From Garcia nutans (Eukaryota; Streptophyta; Magnoliopsida; Malpighiales; Euphorbiaceae), in NCBI GenBank assembly GCA_947685225.1, contig CANTUV010000053.1, positions 2,341,501 through 2,405,500 of the forward strand: a DNA stretch of 64,000 bases, written 5' to 3'. A program made the translations under genes and the position numbers. This document shows, in pieces, positions 1-12,865 of this stretch. Within the stretch, counting starts at the first letter, position 1. The number at the start of each line of letters is the position of its first letter. The notes under the pieces are model-generated. The model saw only the letters and a program-made list of their open reading frames with translations, searched no databases and was not told the origin of the DNA.

Positions 1-2637
1 AATCTCTGGGAAAAATTCACCAGAGTTTTGTCTGTATTTTGGATATCCCAAAATTTAGCAATTACTTAACCTACAAAAAAAGAAAATACTCCCAAATAAT
101 TTCCAATCACCATCTCAACCATACTTCTCAATTTCATCAAGTTTCTCAAACATTTATATATATAGATATATATAATTTAAAACACACTTACTCTCCTATT
201 TCAAATACATTGACCCAAACATTCTTTATAATATACAATACGTAAAATCCAAAACATAATATATTATGCATAATACTCAAAATGTACAATAACATAAAAA
301 TATATACATGTTGCTGGTAGTGTTTCTGATCTCGATAGCAACTCAACAAGCTTGACTACAATCGCGCTAAGTCAAAGCCTAGTGGTATAAACTTTGATAT
401 TAATAATAAAACTCAATGCAATGCCAATGCATAATGAATAGAGATGTCACATCATTCCACTTTTTATATTTTTCAAATATTTCATAATTCATAATTCACA
501 TTAAAACAAAGACAAGCATGAGCCCAAAAAGGATCTAATATGTTATTCAAATTTCAAAGTTACTACTTTGGTCCATAATGACACCATGTGTCTAGCCCCG
601 TAGGCAATATATCCATGGATAATGTGACAGCCCCAGTCTCTTGGACCTCAACCCTGCTAGATCCTTAGGCTCCAGTATCTTGATCCTTAACCCGGCTAGA
701 CTGCTATAGTTTTTGAGGCTTACGACCCAGTCTTTTTACCATCCAGCGTGTAGCCCGTGGGCAATCATAGGAATGCCGCCAAACCCAGAACTCTAAAAAT
801 TAAATAACATACTAGGCACACAATTTATTCATATTTCTCATTATCAATCTCTTTCTCATTTTAACATATTCAGTCTAAGCACATTGCCTTATTTTCACAT
901 TTTTTTCTCACTTTTCTCACTTTTCACATCTTTCTCATTTTTCTCACTTTTCTCACTTTTCTCATTTTTATCAATATCAATTCATTTCATTATTACACAT
1001 ATCTCATTTTTGCATTCACAACACATTACCCAATTACTTTGGGTATTTTCACATAATATGCATATTTCACATGTTACACAAATTAGCCATTATCAATGGC
1101 TTTTCACAATGCATTTAACACATATATGACATTACAAATGTCATAGCACATTATTCATACATAATCAATGAACCAAGTAACTTAACACATTTTCCAACCA
1201 AAATGTGTTAAGCCCAAATGTCATGCAATTATAAACAATATATTCAAAGTTTGTACATACCTCCACTAGCAACCCTAAACAAGCTAAAAATAACCTTCAA
1301 TCCAATCTTTCCAACTTGCCCTTCACCACTTGGATGAAGCAAATCAACCTCCCTCAATGTCTAAACCAAATGTGATAGCCAATAATCATTTAGTATCATA
1401 TTTAATGGTATTTTCAACATTAAACCATAATTACACATCACTCCTATAAATTTCCAAAAATTTAGCCTTTCCTTACTTCAACATTGGAATTCCATTCTCC
1501 TACAATTAAATTAGTGTTTTAAGTTTATTTATATTATTAAAAAATATATTTTAATACATTTAAATCATTTAAATTATAAAAATACACTCTTATACATAAA
1601 ATCTCAAAAATGGCATAACCTTCCCCCATTGAAGGTTTTCCATTCCAACACAATCCATTACTCATTATATTCATCACTTTTAACACTAAACAACATGCTT
1701 AAACAAATAAAATCACACAATTCAACCACTTTGGAAAATCACTTTTCCAAAACCCTAAATCTCCACTTCCATTCTCAAACTCCAATCCAACACCACCAAA
1801 TCCAATATTTGACTTTAAAATACTTGTTTATGAATCAAAAAAACTCATTTGGAATCAATTTGCACAATCAAAGTTCATGTTTTCAAGACCCCAAAAATCC
1901 ATAACCCTAAATTCTCTCTCTTCACCATTCTTTAACCAAACTCCATCATCTCTTCAATCTAACCTTAGAATCATTGTTAACTACCCAAAATAACATCATA
2001 TACACCAATTCCAACAATTATAACATACTACATAAAAATTCAAATTCTCACATAATCCAAATTTCCAAGGAGTTCAAAGAAAAGAGATAGAAACTTACTA
2101 ATTTTGGTGAAAATCACCAAAAATCCACTTGAAACTTATTAATTCCTTCAATTTATGGAGTATGGAAGAAGCAAAATCCTTGGTTTTCAAGCTCCCATGG
2201 AAAACATCCTTGAAGAAGAAGAAGAAGAAGATGAAAACTTTAATATTTCTTTTCCTTTCATCTTTTTTTTTAACCACACACACACACACATATATATATA
2301 TTAAAATAATTTAATATTTAATAATTTAATTATTTTTTAATAAATTAAAAGTCCTAATTTCCCTCTTCCATTCAAAAATAATTTGTTTTTAAATTATTTT
2401 ATTAATTTTGAATTTATAAGATTTAATTACCAAAATACCCTTTTCTTTTAAAAAGTGTTGACTTTTATATATGTTATGTATTTTGTATATATATCACGCA
2501 TATATATTCCACTTTTTCATTTGAAATCCCTTCATTTTTCATTTAAAACCATTAATTTAATTTATCCTTTTAAATTATAATTTATTTTATCTAATTTTTC
2601 AAAAATTAGAAATTTTCAAAAATTTTAGGATGTTACA
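1..2637 (-). mobile_element. Element A, 3' LTR (left end outside window)
   Basis: This is the downstream LTR of a minus-strand Ty3/Gypsy element. It matches 7724-10485 nearly base for base, and roughly 210 bp of its outer end lie before position 1. The inner end is TGTTACA at 2631-2637, read as TGTAACATCC on the element strand, directly next to a polypurine tract. Compared with its partner it has lost about 70 bp near 350-362 and about 50 bp in the repeat block near 720. It also carries scattered substitutions, several of them transitions. It holds no gene; small ORFs here are chance readings of low-complexity LTR sequence. Confidence 0.93.
2212..2230. repeat. (GAA)6 microsatellite in LTR of A
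   Basis: Six GAA units lie in the LTR. The same site has 9 units in the partner LTR (from 10075), 14 in the left LTR of C (from 18034) and 8 in the right LTR of C (from 28396). Confidence 0.9.
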
Positions 2638-2650
2638 ATTCTCTCCCCCT
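2638..2650 (-). other. Element A polypurine tract
   Basis: On the minus strand this reads AGGGGGAGAGAATT and abuts the LTR start TGTAACA. A purine tract at this place primes plus-strand DNA synthesis in LTR retrotransposons. The same tract occurs in C (18470-18482) and F (48610-48622). Confidence 0.88.
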
Positions 2651-2682
2651 AAAACAAATTTTGTCCTCAAAATTACCTGTCC

Positions 2683-4200
2683 TCAAGTCTGGAACAATTG
2701 GGAAAACTGACTTTGCATTGCCTACTCACTTTCCCAGATCGCCTCCTCAGTGGCATGTTCCTCTAAAGGACTTTCACAACTGGCACCCTCTTATTCCTCA
2801 ATTCTTTAACCTGTCGTGCTAAAATCGCCACTGGTTCTTCCTCGTAAGTCAGATCTGGACTTACCTCAATGGACTCCACTAACAAGATATGAGATGGGTT
2901 AGACCTATATCTCTGAAGCATCAAGACATGGAAAACATTATGTATTTGATCAAATTTAGGCGGCAAAGCTAGTCTATAAGCCATTGGACCAACTCTCTCC
3001 AACACCCCATATGGTCCTATGAAACGAGGACTCAATTTCCCTTTGTGGCCAAATCTCAAAATCTTCTTCCATGGAGAAACCTTCAGAAACACTTTATCTC
3101 CCACACTGAACTCTATGTCTCTTCTCTTCAAATCTAAATAAAATTTTTGTCGGTCTGAAGCTGCTTTCAAACGACCCCGAATCACCTTCACTTTTTCCTC
3201 TGTTTCCTTAATCAAATCGGGACCAACCAATTTACCTTCTCTAATCCCATCCCAACACAAAGGTGTCCTGCATCTCCTGCCATATAAAGCCTCATAAGGA
3301 GTCATCGCAATACTGGAATGATGACTATTATTATAAGCAAACTCAATTAATGGCAAAAATCTGTCCCAATTCCTGGTAAAATCAATGATACAATTCCTCG
3401 ACATATCCTCCAAAAGCTGTATCACTCTCTCTGACTGTCCATCTGTCTAAGAATGGAAAATAGTATTAAAATGCAATCGAGAACCCAAAGCATCATGCAA
3501 ACTCTTCCAAAATCTCGAAGTAAATCGGGGATCTCGATCCGACACCAAAGAAACTGGGACTCCATGCAACCTGACTATCTCATTGATATACAACTCAACC
3601 AACCTCTCAAGAGAAAAATCTATCCGAACGGAAAGAAAATGAGCTGTCTTCGTCATCCGATCAACTATCACCTAGATTATATCATGCTTCTTCTGAGTCA
3701 AAGGTAGTTCAGTCACAAAATCCATTGTCACTCATTCCCATTTCCACTCTGGCACTGATAAAGGTTGGAGCAACCTTGAAGGAACTTGGTGCTTAGCCTT
3801 TACTTTCTAGCAAGTGAGATATCTGGATATAAACTCTGCTATGTCCCTATTCATACCTAACCACCAATAATGTCGCTTCAAGTCCTGATACATCTTGGTA
3901 CTTCCAGGGTGAATAGCAAAAAGTGACTGATGTGCTTCCTCTAATATCATCCTTTTCAATTATGCATCATCAAGAATACACAATCTATCTTTGTAACATA
4001 GACTGCCATCATCCCTCACATAAAAGTTTCGACTCTCCCCCTTCTGACAAACCAACACAATTTTCTAAATTCTCTCATCTGCCAACTGAGCCTCCCTAAT
4101 ATGATCCAACAAGACTGGCCTCAACTGCAACTGAGCCATCAAAGCACCATCATCAAAAGATTCAAATCTAGCATGCAATTCTCTCAACTCAACAAGCAAC
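2683..4200 (-). pseudogene. Element A integrase with C-terminal chromodomain, broken
   Basis: The end of the pol polyprotein; integrase inserts the cDNA into the genome. Visible parts on the minus strand are the zinc-binding (HHCC) region near 3720-4000, the catalytic core (the SDRDPRFTSRFW motif with its Asp is kept near 3520), a conserved GKLxPRFIGPY block near 3030, and a chromodomain-like tail (VKxLRNKRVP then VKVL) near 2770. The tail places it in the chromovirus group, most like Tekay/Del. It is dead: a Trp codon is TAG at 3672-3674, the Gln of the HxQTDGQSER motif is TAG at 3447-3449, and another TAG plus a one-base loss near 2755-2765 break the chromodomain. The natural stop probably lies at 2683-2685. 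Confidence 0.9.
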
Positions 4201-4235
4201 GAGAGCAAATAAGCAGTCAAACTTGCCAAAGATTT

Positions 4236-5738
4236 TCAACTCAAGGCATCAGCAACAACATTTTCCTTACCAGGATGATAATAAATCAAATAGTCATAGT
4301 TTTTAATCAGCTCTAACCACCGTCTTTGTAGAAGATTCAGCTCTCTCTGAATACCCAGGTATTTCAAACTCTTGTGATCCGTATAAATGAAACACTTTTC
4401 CCCATACAAGTAATGCCGCCAAATCTTCAAGGCAAAAACTATTGCTGCTAATTCCAAATCATGTGTTGGATAATTCAGCTCATACGATTTCAACTGTCGA
4501 GAGGCATAAGCCATGAATCTACCCTCTTGCATTAGAACACAACCTAAACCACTATGTGAAGCATCACTGTATATCACATATGGTTTACCTTCCACAGGCA
4601 GGGAAAGGACAGAAGCCTGAGTCAACATCTCCCTCAACTGCTCAAAACTCGTCTGACATCGATCAGTCCACACAAATTTAACTCCTTTCCAAAGTAATCT
4701 GGTGAGTGGTGTAACTATTATAGAAAAACCGTTCACAAATCGACGATAATAGCCTGCCAATCCCAAAAAACTTCTAACCTCCGTCACAGTCTTCGGTGGA
4801 CTCCAATTCAAGATAGCCTTAATTTTACTTGAATCAACTATAATACCCTCTACTGAAACCACATGACCAAGAAAAGCTACCTGATCAAGCCAGAACTCAT
4901 ACTCAGATATCTTAGCATACAACTGCTTCTCTCTCAGAGTCTACAATATGATCCGCAAATGCCTATCATGATCCTCCTTATTACACGAATACACCAAGAT
5001 GTCATCAATGAATACTGCCACAAACTGATCCAAAAATGGTCTGAATACCCTATTCATCAAATCTATAAAAGCTGCTGGTGCATTCATCAATCCAAAGGGC
5101 ATCACCAGAAACTCATAATGCCCATACCTCGTACGAAAAGCTGTCTTGGGTAAATCCACTTCTCTGACTCTCAACTGATGGTACCCTGATCTCAGATCAA
5201 TCTTAGAGAATACTACTGCTCCCTTCAACTGATGAAAGAGATCATCTATCCGAGACAAATGATACTTATTATTGATGGTCACCTTATTCAACTGACTATA
5301 ATCAATACACAATCTCATGGTGCCATCCTTCTTCTTCACAAACAACACAGGCGCTCCCCACGGGGACGCACTAGGAAGGATAAACCCTTTATCCAATAAC
5401 TCCTGCAACTGCACCTTCAACTCTCTCAACTCAGCAGGTGCCATCCGATAAGGGATAATAGAGATAGGAGTGGTACCAGGCAACAAATCAATACCAAACT
5501 CCACTTCTCTCTCAAGAGGTACCCTTGGCAACTCATTAGGGAAAACATCTGGAAACTCAGCAACTGTGGGTATACTTTCAAGCAGGGATCCCACTACTCT
5601 AGTATCTACAACATGAGTAAGATAAGCCTCACATCCCTTCCGAATCATCCTCCCAGCTGAAACAATTAAAACAAACATAGATGAAAGATACCTTTGCTCA
5701 CCAGATACAATCACATCCCTACCATCATGTGTTCTCAA
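4236..5738 (-). pseudogene. Element A reverse transcriptase-RNase H, one nonsense codon
   Basis: The RT copies element RNA into DNA and the RNase H removes the RNA. The frame reads from 5738 down to 4236 with one in-frame TAG (4941-4943) replacing a Gln in the LQTLREKQLY motif. RT landmarks are WGAPVLFVKKKDG (near 5340), SKIDLRSGYHQ (near 5190), MPFGLMNAPAAF (near 5080) and the active-site FIDD (near 5000). After the stop come FLGHVV (near 4865) and the RNase H motifs YSDASHSGLG, ELAAIVFALKIWRHYL and YTDHKSL, ending in VADALS near 4236. The RNase H acidic residues look intact here, unlike in C. Confidence 0.93.
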
Positions 5739-5759
5739 AGTAACACATTTCTTCTAACA

Positions 5760-6361
5760 GTCTACCACAGCCCCATGCTTGGATAACCAATCCATGCCCA
5801 AAATCAAATCATATTCCCTAAAAGGCATCTCAATCAGGTCACCGAGAACTCCTCAACATGAACAACAACTGGACTATCTCGGTGCACCCTGCTCACCACA
5901 ACACTATGCCCTAAAGGATTTGTCACCAAGACATCAAATCCTAGGGACTCAGAATGCAATTCAGTCACAGGCAAGATAGATGCACTTATGTATGAATGTG
6001 TAGACGTAGGATCTAATAGAGCAAGGACTGAAATACCAAATAAAAAAAATGTACCCGCAATGACGGATGAAACATCCGGCTGCTTCTGCATCACATAAAC
6101 CCGTTGAGATGGCCCAGCCTCATTCTGGCCTACTGCCTCCGGATGTAGAGCCTCCTCTCTGACTAAAACCAGGTCGACCATCTCTACTAAAACCTCTGCC
6201 ATCACGACCCACTCTAACATTGGGTCGATAAGATACAGTATCTGCCTGCCTAACCTCTGGTGGCTCGGGACAATCTCTAATAAAATGGTCTGATAACCCA
6301 CATCTAAAAAACACTCTCGAAGCACCTCTCCATCAGCAGACACCTCCGTGTACTCTACCAC
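5760..6361 (-). pseudogene. Element A aspartic protease and zinc-knuckle region, frameshifted
   Basis: This links gag to pol. The protease block reads LALLDPTSTHSYIS near 6010; the family motif is LLDxGSTHSY, so the catalytic Asp is kept but the Gly is replaced by Thr. The upstream zinc knuckle (FRCGxxDHFIRDCP, near 6300) has lost its first Cys (FFRCG). The reading frame changes near 6120-6130, inside the Gly/Ser-rich linker STSGGSRP, compared with the continuous version in C. Protease releases the mature proteins from the polyprotein; this copy is unlikely to work. Confidence 0.88.
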
Positions 6362-6399
6362 AATGAATGCAAGTAGGTGGAGTAGGTCTCTGAGCCACT

Positions 6400-7344
6400 G
6401 GGGTCAGAGCACTAGCCATTGAAACTGTAGGTATCTGTCTCTGTCTCTGCTGCTGTACTAACCTACCAAACTGCCCCTGACTCCTACTAAACCTCTGAAA
6501 ATGTCCCCCTCGGCCTCTCTTCACTGATGAAGATCCTGCCTCACTCTAGGGTCTCCCAACTCTGGTCTCCTCAACCCACCCTAGCAGCTGCTACAAGACT
6601 CTGTGCCCTCACAACACTCCTGGCAGCTGCAACTAACTGGGAAAAATTCTGATACTGAGAGCCTGAGATGATGCACATGATAGAGGGTCTCAGTCCCTCC
6701 TCAAACCTCCTGCACCTGTCAAACTCATCAGAAATGATCCCACCAGTATAGTAACTCAATCGGATAAACTCGATCTCATACTCGGTCACTGTCCTGGTAT
6801 CTTGTCTCAAACTCAGGAACTCCATCTTCTTTGCATCTTTATACTCTCTCGGAGTATACTTCTGCTCAAATTCCTGTAGAAAATCATCATAGGTCAGGAC
6901 TGGTGGATCATCCAGAGCATGTGGAACCGTCTTCCACCAATCATATGCATCTCTCTGCAGAAGAGATATGGCATAATCAAACTTCTCTTCTGGACTAGCC
7001 TGTAACTGAATAAATATCCTCTGACCACGGTCTAGCCACTGCTCTGCTACAGCAGGATCTGTATTATGAACAAAGTCCTCAGCCCCATACTTTTTCAATT
7101 TATCATACTGCCTCACCGTCAACTACGGCTGCTGCTGTGGCTGTGGCGGCTGCGGAACTGGAGCCTGCCTCAACAACTCTACCATATGCCATACCCAGCC
7201 AGGCAAAATCTCATCAGCTGCTAGTCTCACAGGCACAGAAACAGATGCCTCACCAGCAGATACAACTCTAGCTCCATCTCTACCCTCATCTGAAGCCACA
7301 CTTTCTGCACTACCCTCAGCAGCCTGATGCAGCCGAGATGCCAT
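6400..7344 (-). pseudogene. Element A gag (capsid), broken
   Basis: Gag forms the particle that packages element RNA. I take the ATG at 7344 as the start (MASRLHQAAEGSAE) because C and F have the same start and it lies about 150 bp downstream of the primer-binding site. A TAG at 7123-7125 interrupts a Pro/Gln-rich stretch. The capsid domain then runs from 7122 to 6571, with WLDRGQRIFIQLQASPEEKF, DAYDWWKTVP, YDDFLQEFEQKYTPREYKDA and RRFEEGLRPSI, all typical of Gypsy gag. Downstream the frame shifts into a Gln/Arg-rich linker (6333-6524) leading to the zinc knuckle. Confidence 0.92.
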
Positions 7345-7490
7345 AACTACCTATATATGCAAATAAAGCAGAAAAATACTATATCAGAGATCAAAAACTG
7401 CCAGTGCACATGCATGTATTACAATTAAAAACTATTTTAAAATCCCCCATTTTCTCTCTCTATCATCCCACCTAGGTCGAGAACCTCAAA

Positions 7491-7507
7491 CCTAGGCTCT
7501 GATACCA
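7491..7507 (-). other. Element A primer-binding site (initiator Met tRNA type)
   Basis: The minus strand reads TGGTATCAGAGCCTAGG, the standard plant tRNA-iMet primer-binding site. It lies 7 bp inside the LTR edge at 7515. Confidence 0.93.
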
Positions 7508-7514
7508 AAACAAA

Positions 7515-10139
7515 TGTAACACTCTTATACCCTATATACGTACAATTCATATTTCCAGCATATGTAAAATACACATATACGGTACAAAAATGTCACATAC
7601 TGATTTAATAAAAAATTTTCACATTTCCAATTTAAAATTTCATATTCTAAATATATAAAAATTAAATAGAATATAGATATTCTTTACTTGTTATAAGAAC
7701 CCAAAATAAATAATATATATAAAAATCTCTGGGAAAAATTCGCCAGAGTTTTGTCTGTATTTTGGATATCCCAAAATTTAGCAATTACTCAACCTGCAAA
7801 AAAAGAAAACACTCCCAAATAATTTCCAATCACCATCTCAATCATACTTCTCAATTTCACCAAGTTTCTTAAACAACTATATATATAGATATATATAGTT
7901 TAAAACACATTTACTCTCCCATTTCAAATACATTGACCCAAACATTCTTTATAATATACAATGCATAAAATCCAAAACATAATATATTATGCATAATACT
8001 CAAAATGTACAATAACATAAAAATTTATACATGCTGCTAGTAGTATTTCTGATATCGATAGCAACTCAACAAGCTTAACTACAAGTCTAGATCCGACCTG
8101 GTCTAGAGGAACTCTCTGGCTCAATTGGGTCTACCCTGTCATCTGTGCGATGGAAATAATCGCACTAAGCCGAAGCCTAGTGGTACAAACTTTGATGATA
8201 ATAATAAAACTCAATGCAATGCCAATGCATAATGCATATAGATGTCACATCATTCCACTTTCTTGTATTTTTCAAATATTTCATAATTCATAATTCACAT
8301 TAAAACAAAGACAAGCATGGGCCCAAAAAGGATCTAATATGCTATTCAAATTTCAGAGTTACTGCTTTGGTCCATAATGATACCATGTGTCTAGCCCCAT
8401 AGGCAATATATCCATGGATAATATAACAGCCCCAGTCTCTTGGACCTCAACCCGGCTAGACCCTTAGACTCAATATCTTGATCCTAAATTCAGCTAGACT
8501 GCTGCAGTTTTTGAGGCTTACGACCCAGTCTTTTCACCCCCAAAAACATCATATTTATTAGCTGGCCTGGCTTACGACCCAGTCTTTTCACCATTCCAGC
8601 GTGTAGCCCGTAAGTAATCATAGGCATGCCGCCAAACCCAGAACTCTGAAAATTGAATAACATACTAGGCACACAATTTATTCATATTTCTCATTATCAA
8701 TCTCTTTCTCATTTTCACATATTCAATCTAGGCACATTGCCTTATTTTCACATTATTTTTCTCACTTTTCTCACTTTTCACATCTTTCTCATTTTTCTCA
8801 CTTTTCTCACTTTTCACATTTTTATCAATATCAATCCATTTCATTATTACACATATCTCATTTTTGGATTCACAACACATTACCCAATTACTTTGGGTAT
8901 TTTCACATAATTTGCACATTTCACATGTTACACAAATTAGCCATTATCAATGGCTTTTCACAATGCATTTAACACATATATGACATTACAAATGTCATAG
9001 CACATTATTCACACACAATCATTGAACCAAGTAACTTAACACATTTTCCAACTAAAATGTGTTAAGCCAAAATGTCATGCAATTATAAACAATATATTCA
9101 AAGTTTGTACATACCTCCACTAGCAACCCAAAGCAAGCTAATAACAACCTTTAATCCAATCTTTCCAACTTGCCCTTCACCACTTGGATGAAGCAAATCA
9201 ACCCCCCTCAATGTCTAAACCAAATGTGATAGCCAATAATCATTTAGTATCACATTTAATGGCATTTCCAACATTAAACCATAATTACACATCACTCCTA
9301 CAAATTTTCAAAAATTTAGCCTTTCCTTACTTCAACATTGGAATTCCATTCTCCTACAATTAAATAAGTGTTTTAAGTTTATTTATATTATTAAAAACAT
9401 ATTTTAATACATTTAAATCATTTACATTATAAAAATACACTCTTATACACAAAATCTCAAAAATGGCATAACCTTCCCCCATTGAAGGTTTTCTATTCCA
9501 ACATAATCCATTACTCATTCTAAGCTTATATTCATCACTTTTAACACTAAACAACATGCTTAAATAAATAAAATCATACAATTCAACCACTTCAGAAAAT
9601 CACTTTCCCAAAACCCTAATTCTCCACTTCCATTCTCAAACTCCAACCCAACACCACCAAATCCAATATTTGACTTTAAAATACTTGTTTATGAATTTAA
9701 AAAAACTCATTTGGAATCAATTTGCTCAATTAAAGTTCATGTTTTCAAAACCCCAAAAATCCATAACCTTAAATTCTCTCTCTTCACCATTCTTTAACCA
9801 AACTCCATCATCTCTTCAATCTAACCTTAGAATCATTGTTAACTACCCAAAATAACATCATACACACCAATTCCAACAATTATAACATACTACATAAAAA
9901 TTCAAATTTTCACATAATCCAAATCTCCAAGGAGTTCAAAGAAAAGAGATGGAAACTTACTAATTTTGGTGAAATCACCAAAAATTCACTAGAAACTTGT
10001 TAATTCCTTCAATTTTATGGAGTATGGAAGAAGCAAAATCCTTGGTCTTCAAGCTCCCATGGAAAAACATCCTTGAAGAAGAAGAAGAAGAAGAAGAAGA
10101 AGACTTTAATATTTCTTTTCCTTTCATCTTTTTTTTAAC

Positions 10140-10173
<34 letters not shown>

Positions 10174-10485
10174 ATAATTTAATATTTAATTATTTAATTA
10201 TTTTTTAGTAAATTAAAAGTCCTAATTTTCCTCTTCCATTCAAAAATAATTTGTTTTTGAATTATTTTATTAATTTTTAATTTATAAGATTTAATTACCA
10301 AAATACCCTTTTCTTTTAAAAAGTGTTGACTTTTATATATGATATTTATATTTTGCATATATATCACACATATATATTCCACTTTTTCATTTAAAACCAT
10401 TAATTTAATTTATCCTTTTAAATTATAATTTATTTTATCTAATTTTTTAAAAATTAGAAATTTTCAAAAATTTTAGGATGTTACA
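7515..10485 (-). mobile_element. Element A, 5' LTR (2971 bp)
   Basis: The LTR begins at 7515 with TGTAACACTC and ends at 10485 with GATGTTACA. It faces the primer-binding site on its left, so it is the upstream LTR of the minus-strand element. The 5 bp beyond it (TTTCC, 10486-10490) should be the target duplication, but the partner lies outside the window. The LTR holds a CA/TA microsatellite (10139-10172), the (GAA)9 tract (10075-10101), the GGGCCC block (8313-8326) and the two-hairpin module (8145-8181). ORFs drawn in it are low-complexity shadows. Confidence 0.93.
8145..8181 (-). other. Two-hairpin module in LTR of A
   Basis: On the element strand hairpin I is ACTAGGC-TTCG-GCTTAGT (one G.U pair) and hairpin II is GTGCGAT-7 nt loop-ATCGCAC (7 perfect pairs). 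Equivalent modules occur in C, S2, D and F. Confidence 0.7.
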
Positions 10486-10861
10486 TTTCCTCTTAGATTT
10501 TGGCTAAAGTTTGATAAAGAAGGAAGAAAGAAGAAGTTTTGGTTGTGAAGGTGATGATATGCGAGGATGAAGATGAAAGAAGAAAGAAGAAGAAGTTTCC
10601 ACACATTCACACACCTGTCCATATATATATATATAGTTTAATCTAGTGTGGCCACTCTCATCATAGCTATGGTGCACCCTCACTTTGAACCTTTGATTCT
10701 AATTCGATTTTTAGTCTCGTAAAACTATAAAAATAAATAATTTCTTCAATAAATTTTATGATTCATTATTTACATCACTTATCGATGCCACTTTTATCAC
10801 TATTCACTATCAATTATCAATATTAAATTAAAATTTTAGTATTTAAAATTTGAACATTACA
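10486..10861 (-). mobile_element. Element B, fragment of 3' LTR
   Basis: This stretch ends ACATTACA at 10861, next to the polypurine tract of B. It is therefore the inner end of B's LTR (TGTAATGTTC on the element strand). The rest of the LTR was pushed left, out of the window, by insertion of A. Nothing coding is seen; it is AT-rich with a purine-rich GAAGAA patch near 10520-10600. Confidence 0.75.
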
Positions 10862-10878
10862 ATTCTCCCCCACTAAAG
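10862..10878 (-). other. Element B polypurine tract
   Basis: The minus strand reads TTTAGTGGGGGAGAATT next to the LTR edge at 10861. Confidence 0.8.
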
Positions 10879-10889
10879 AAATTTTGTCC

Positions 10890-12240
10890 TCAAAATTTAT
10901 CTGTTATGGATGCTTGAAATAATTGAGGATATTGCTGTCTCATTGTTTCTTCACTTTCCCAAGTGGCTTCCTCTATCGAATGATTTCTCCACAACACTTT
11001 CACTAAAGGAATGCGCTTATTACTCAACTCCTTTATTTCATGAGCTAAGATAGCTACTGGTTCTTCTTTATAATTCAAATTTGGCTGAATTTCAATGGAC
11101 TCTATTTGAATCAAATGTGAAGGATATGATCTATATCATCTAAGCATCGACACATGGAATACATTATGAATCTTAGCCTATTCTGTAGGCAAAGCTAGTG
11201 GATAAGCTACTGGACCTATACGTTCAAGTATTTCATATGGTTCAATAAACCTAGGACTTAGTTTACCTTTCTTTCCAAAGCGAAGAACCTTCTTTCATGG
11301 TGATACTTTCAAAAATATCTTATCTCCCACACTATATTCAATATCACGTTGTTTCAAATCCAGATAAGATTTTTCTATCCATTAAAATTTGTAATCAATT
11401 CTTTATAAGCTTCACTTTGTCTTCAGTTTGTCTTATAAGATCAGGTACCACAAGTTTGCTCTCATTCAATTCCACCCAACACAATGGAGTTTCAAACTTC
11501 CATCCATAGAGTGCTTTGAATGGCGCCATCCCAATACTCATTTGATAACTGTTGTTATAGGCAAATTCTATTAAAGGCAAATATCTATCCCAGCTACATT
11601 CAAAATCAATTACACAACTTCTAAGTATATCTTCAAGTACTTGTATCACCCTTTCTGATTGAGCATCAGTGCATGGATGAAAAGCAGTACTATAATGGAG
11701 TTGAGTACCCAATGCTTTCTGAAAACTTTCCCAAAATTTTGAAGCAAAGCGAAGGTATTAATCTAACATGATAGACATTGGCACTGCATGAAGCTTGACT
11801 GTCACATTAATATACAATTCAACAAGTCTATCCATTGAATAATCAACTCAAATGGAAAGGAAATGTGCTGATTTGGTTAATCGATCAATAATTATCCAAA
11901 TTGTATCACGCTTCTTTTGGGTGTTCGAAAGACTCATTACAAAATCCGTGGTGATTCTATCCCACTTCCATTCTGGTATTGATATAGGTTGCAAAAGACC
12001 TGATGAAAATTGATTTTCTACTTTGACTTGTTGACACACTAAACACCGAGTCACATATTCAGTAATATCTCTCTTCATACCAGGCCACCAATAATGAGAC
12101 TTAAAATTCTGATACATCTTATTGCTTCCGGGATGCACAGTATACGTAGTATTATGAACTTCACCAGGTATACACTCCTTTAGTTACTTGACATCAGGGG
12201 CACACAATCGATCTCTATAATACAATCCACCATTTTCTAA
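10890..12240 (-). pseudogene. Element B integrase with chromodomain, badly decayed
   Basis: From 12138 down: the zinc-binding region (HYWWPGMKRDI, then CLVCQQVK), the start of the catalytic core (WKWDRITTDFV), a core fragment at 11395-11712 (DAQSERVIQVLED, LPLIEFAYNNSY, PFKALYGW), and a C-terminal chromodomain at 10890-11114 (ILAHEIKELSNKRIPLVKVL, then WRNHSIEEATWESEE). The chromodomain binds modified histone tails and steers insertion into heterochromatin in this lineage. The pieces sit in different frames with stops between them, and divergence from A, C and F is obvious, so B is an older or distinct family. Confidence 0.88.
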
Positions 12241-12423
12241 CACAACATGATCTTTTCACCTTTATACACTTGTTTCAGAATTTCTAACAACTTTTGATTT
12301 TATTTCTGAGCTTCTTATACTTTTTACTTTATGATTGGTTCAACCCTTAATTCTGCTAACATAATACATTATATCATTTAGTTTATTTAATTTTTTATAT
12401 ACATATAGTACTATAATATTTAT

Positions 12424-12860
12424 TTACAAGATACCTGCTAAAGTCTTTCGACTTAAAGCATCGGCTACCACGTTAGCTTTCCTACGATGATAGTCGATGA
12501 TACAATCATAATCTTTGATCAATTCCATCCACCTCTTCTGCCTTAAGTTTAGTTCTTTTTGGGCTGACAAGTATTTCAAACTTTTATAGTCAGTGAAAAT
12601 ATAACACCTTTCGCCATACAAGTAATGTCGCCAGATCCTAAGTTCAAATACAATAGCAACTAACTCCAAATCATGTGTAGGGGTAATTCAATTCATGAGA
12701 TTTTAATTGCCCAGAAGCATAAGCAATTACCTGACCCTCTTGCATCAATACACAACCGAGTCCCTAATTAGAAGCATCACTATAAATAACATAGTCTTTA
12801 CATGGTGTTGGTTATGTCAATACAGGCGCTTCAGTCAACATAGCCTTTAATTGCTCAAAA
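12424..12860 (-). pseudogene. Element B RNase H
   Basis: On the minus strand the region reads ELVAIVFELRIWRHYLYG, then FTDYKSLKYL (family YTDHKSL, so the His is Tyr), and ends with NVVADALSRK near 12435. The upstream part (12670-12860), containing the first catalytic region, is in another frame. Confidence 0.85.
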
Positions 12861-12865
12861 CTAGT

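Noticed and set aside
884..1129. Phe/Ser-rich ORF repeated at 8653, 16618, 46915 and 54303
   Set aside because: Low-complexity TTTTCTCAC repeat inside LTRs; no start context or conservation of frame.
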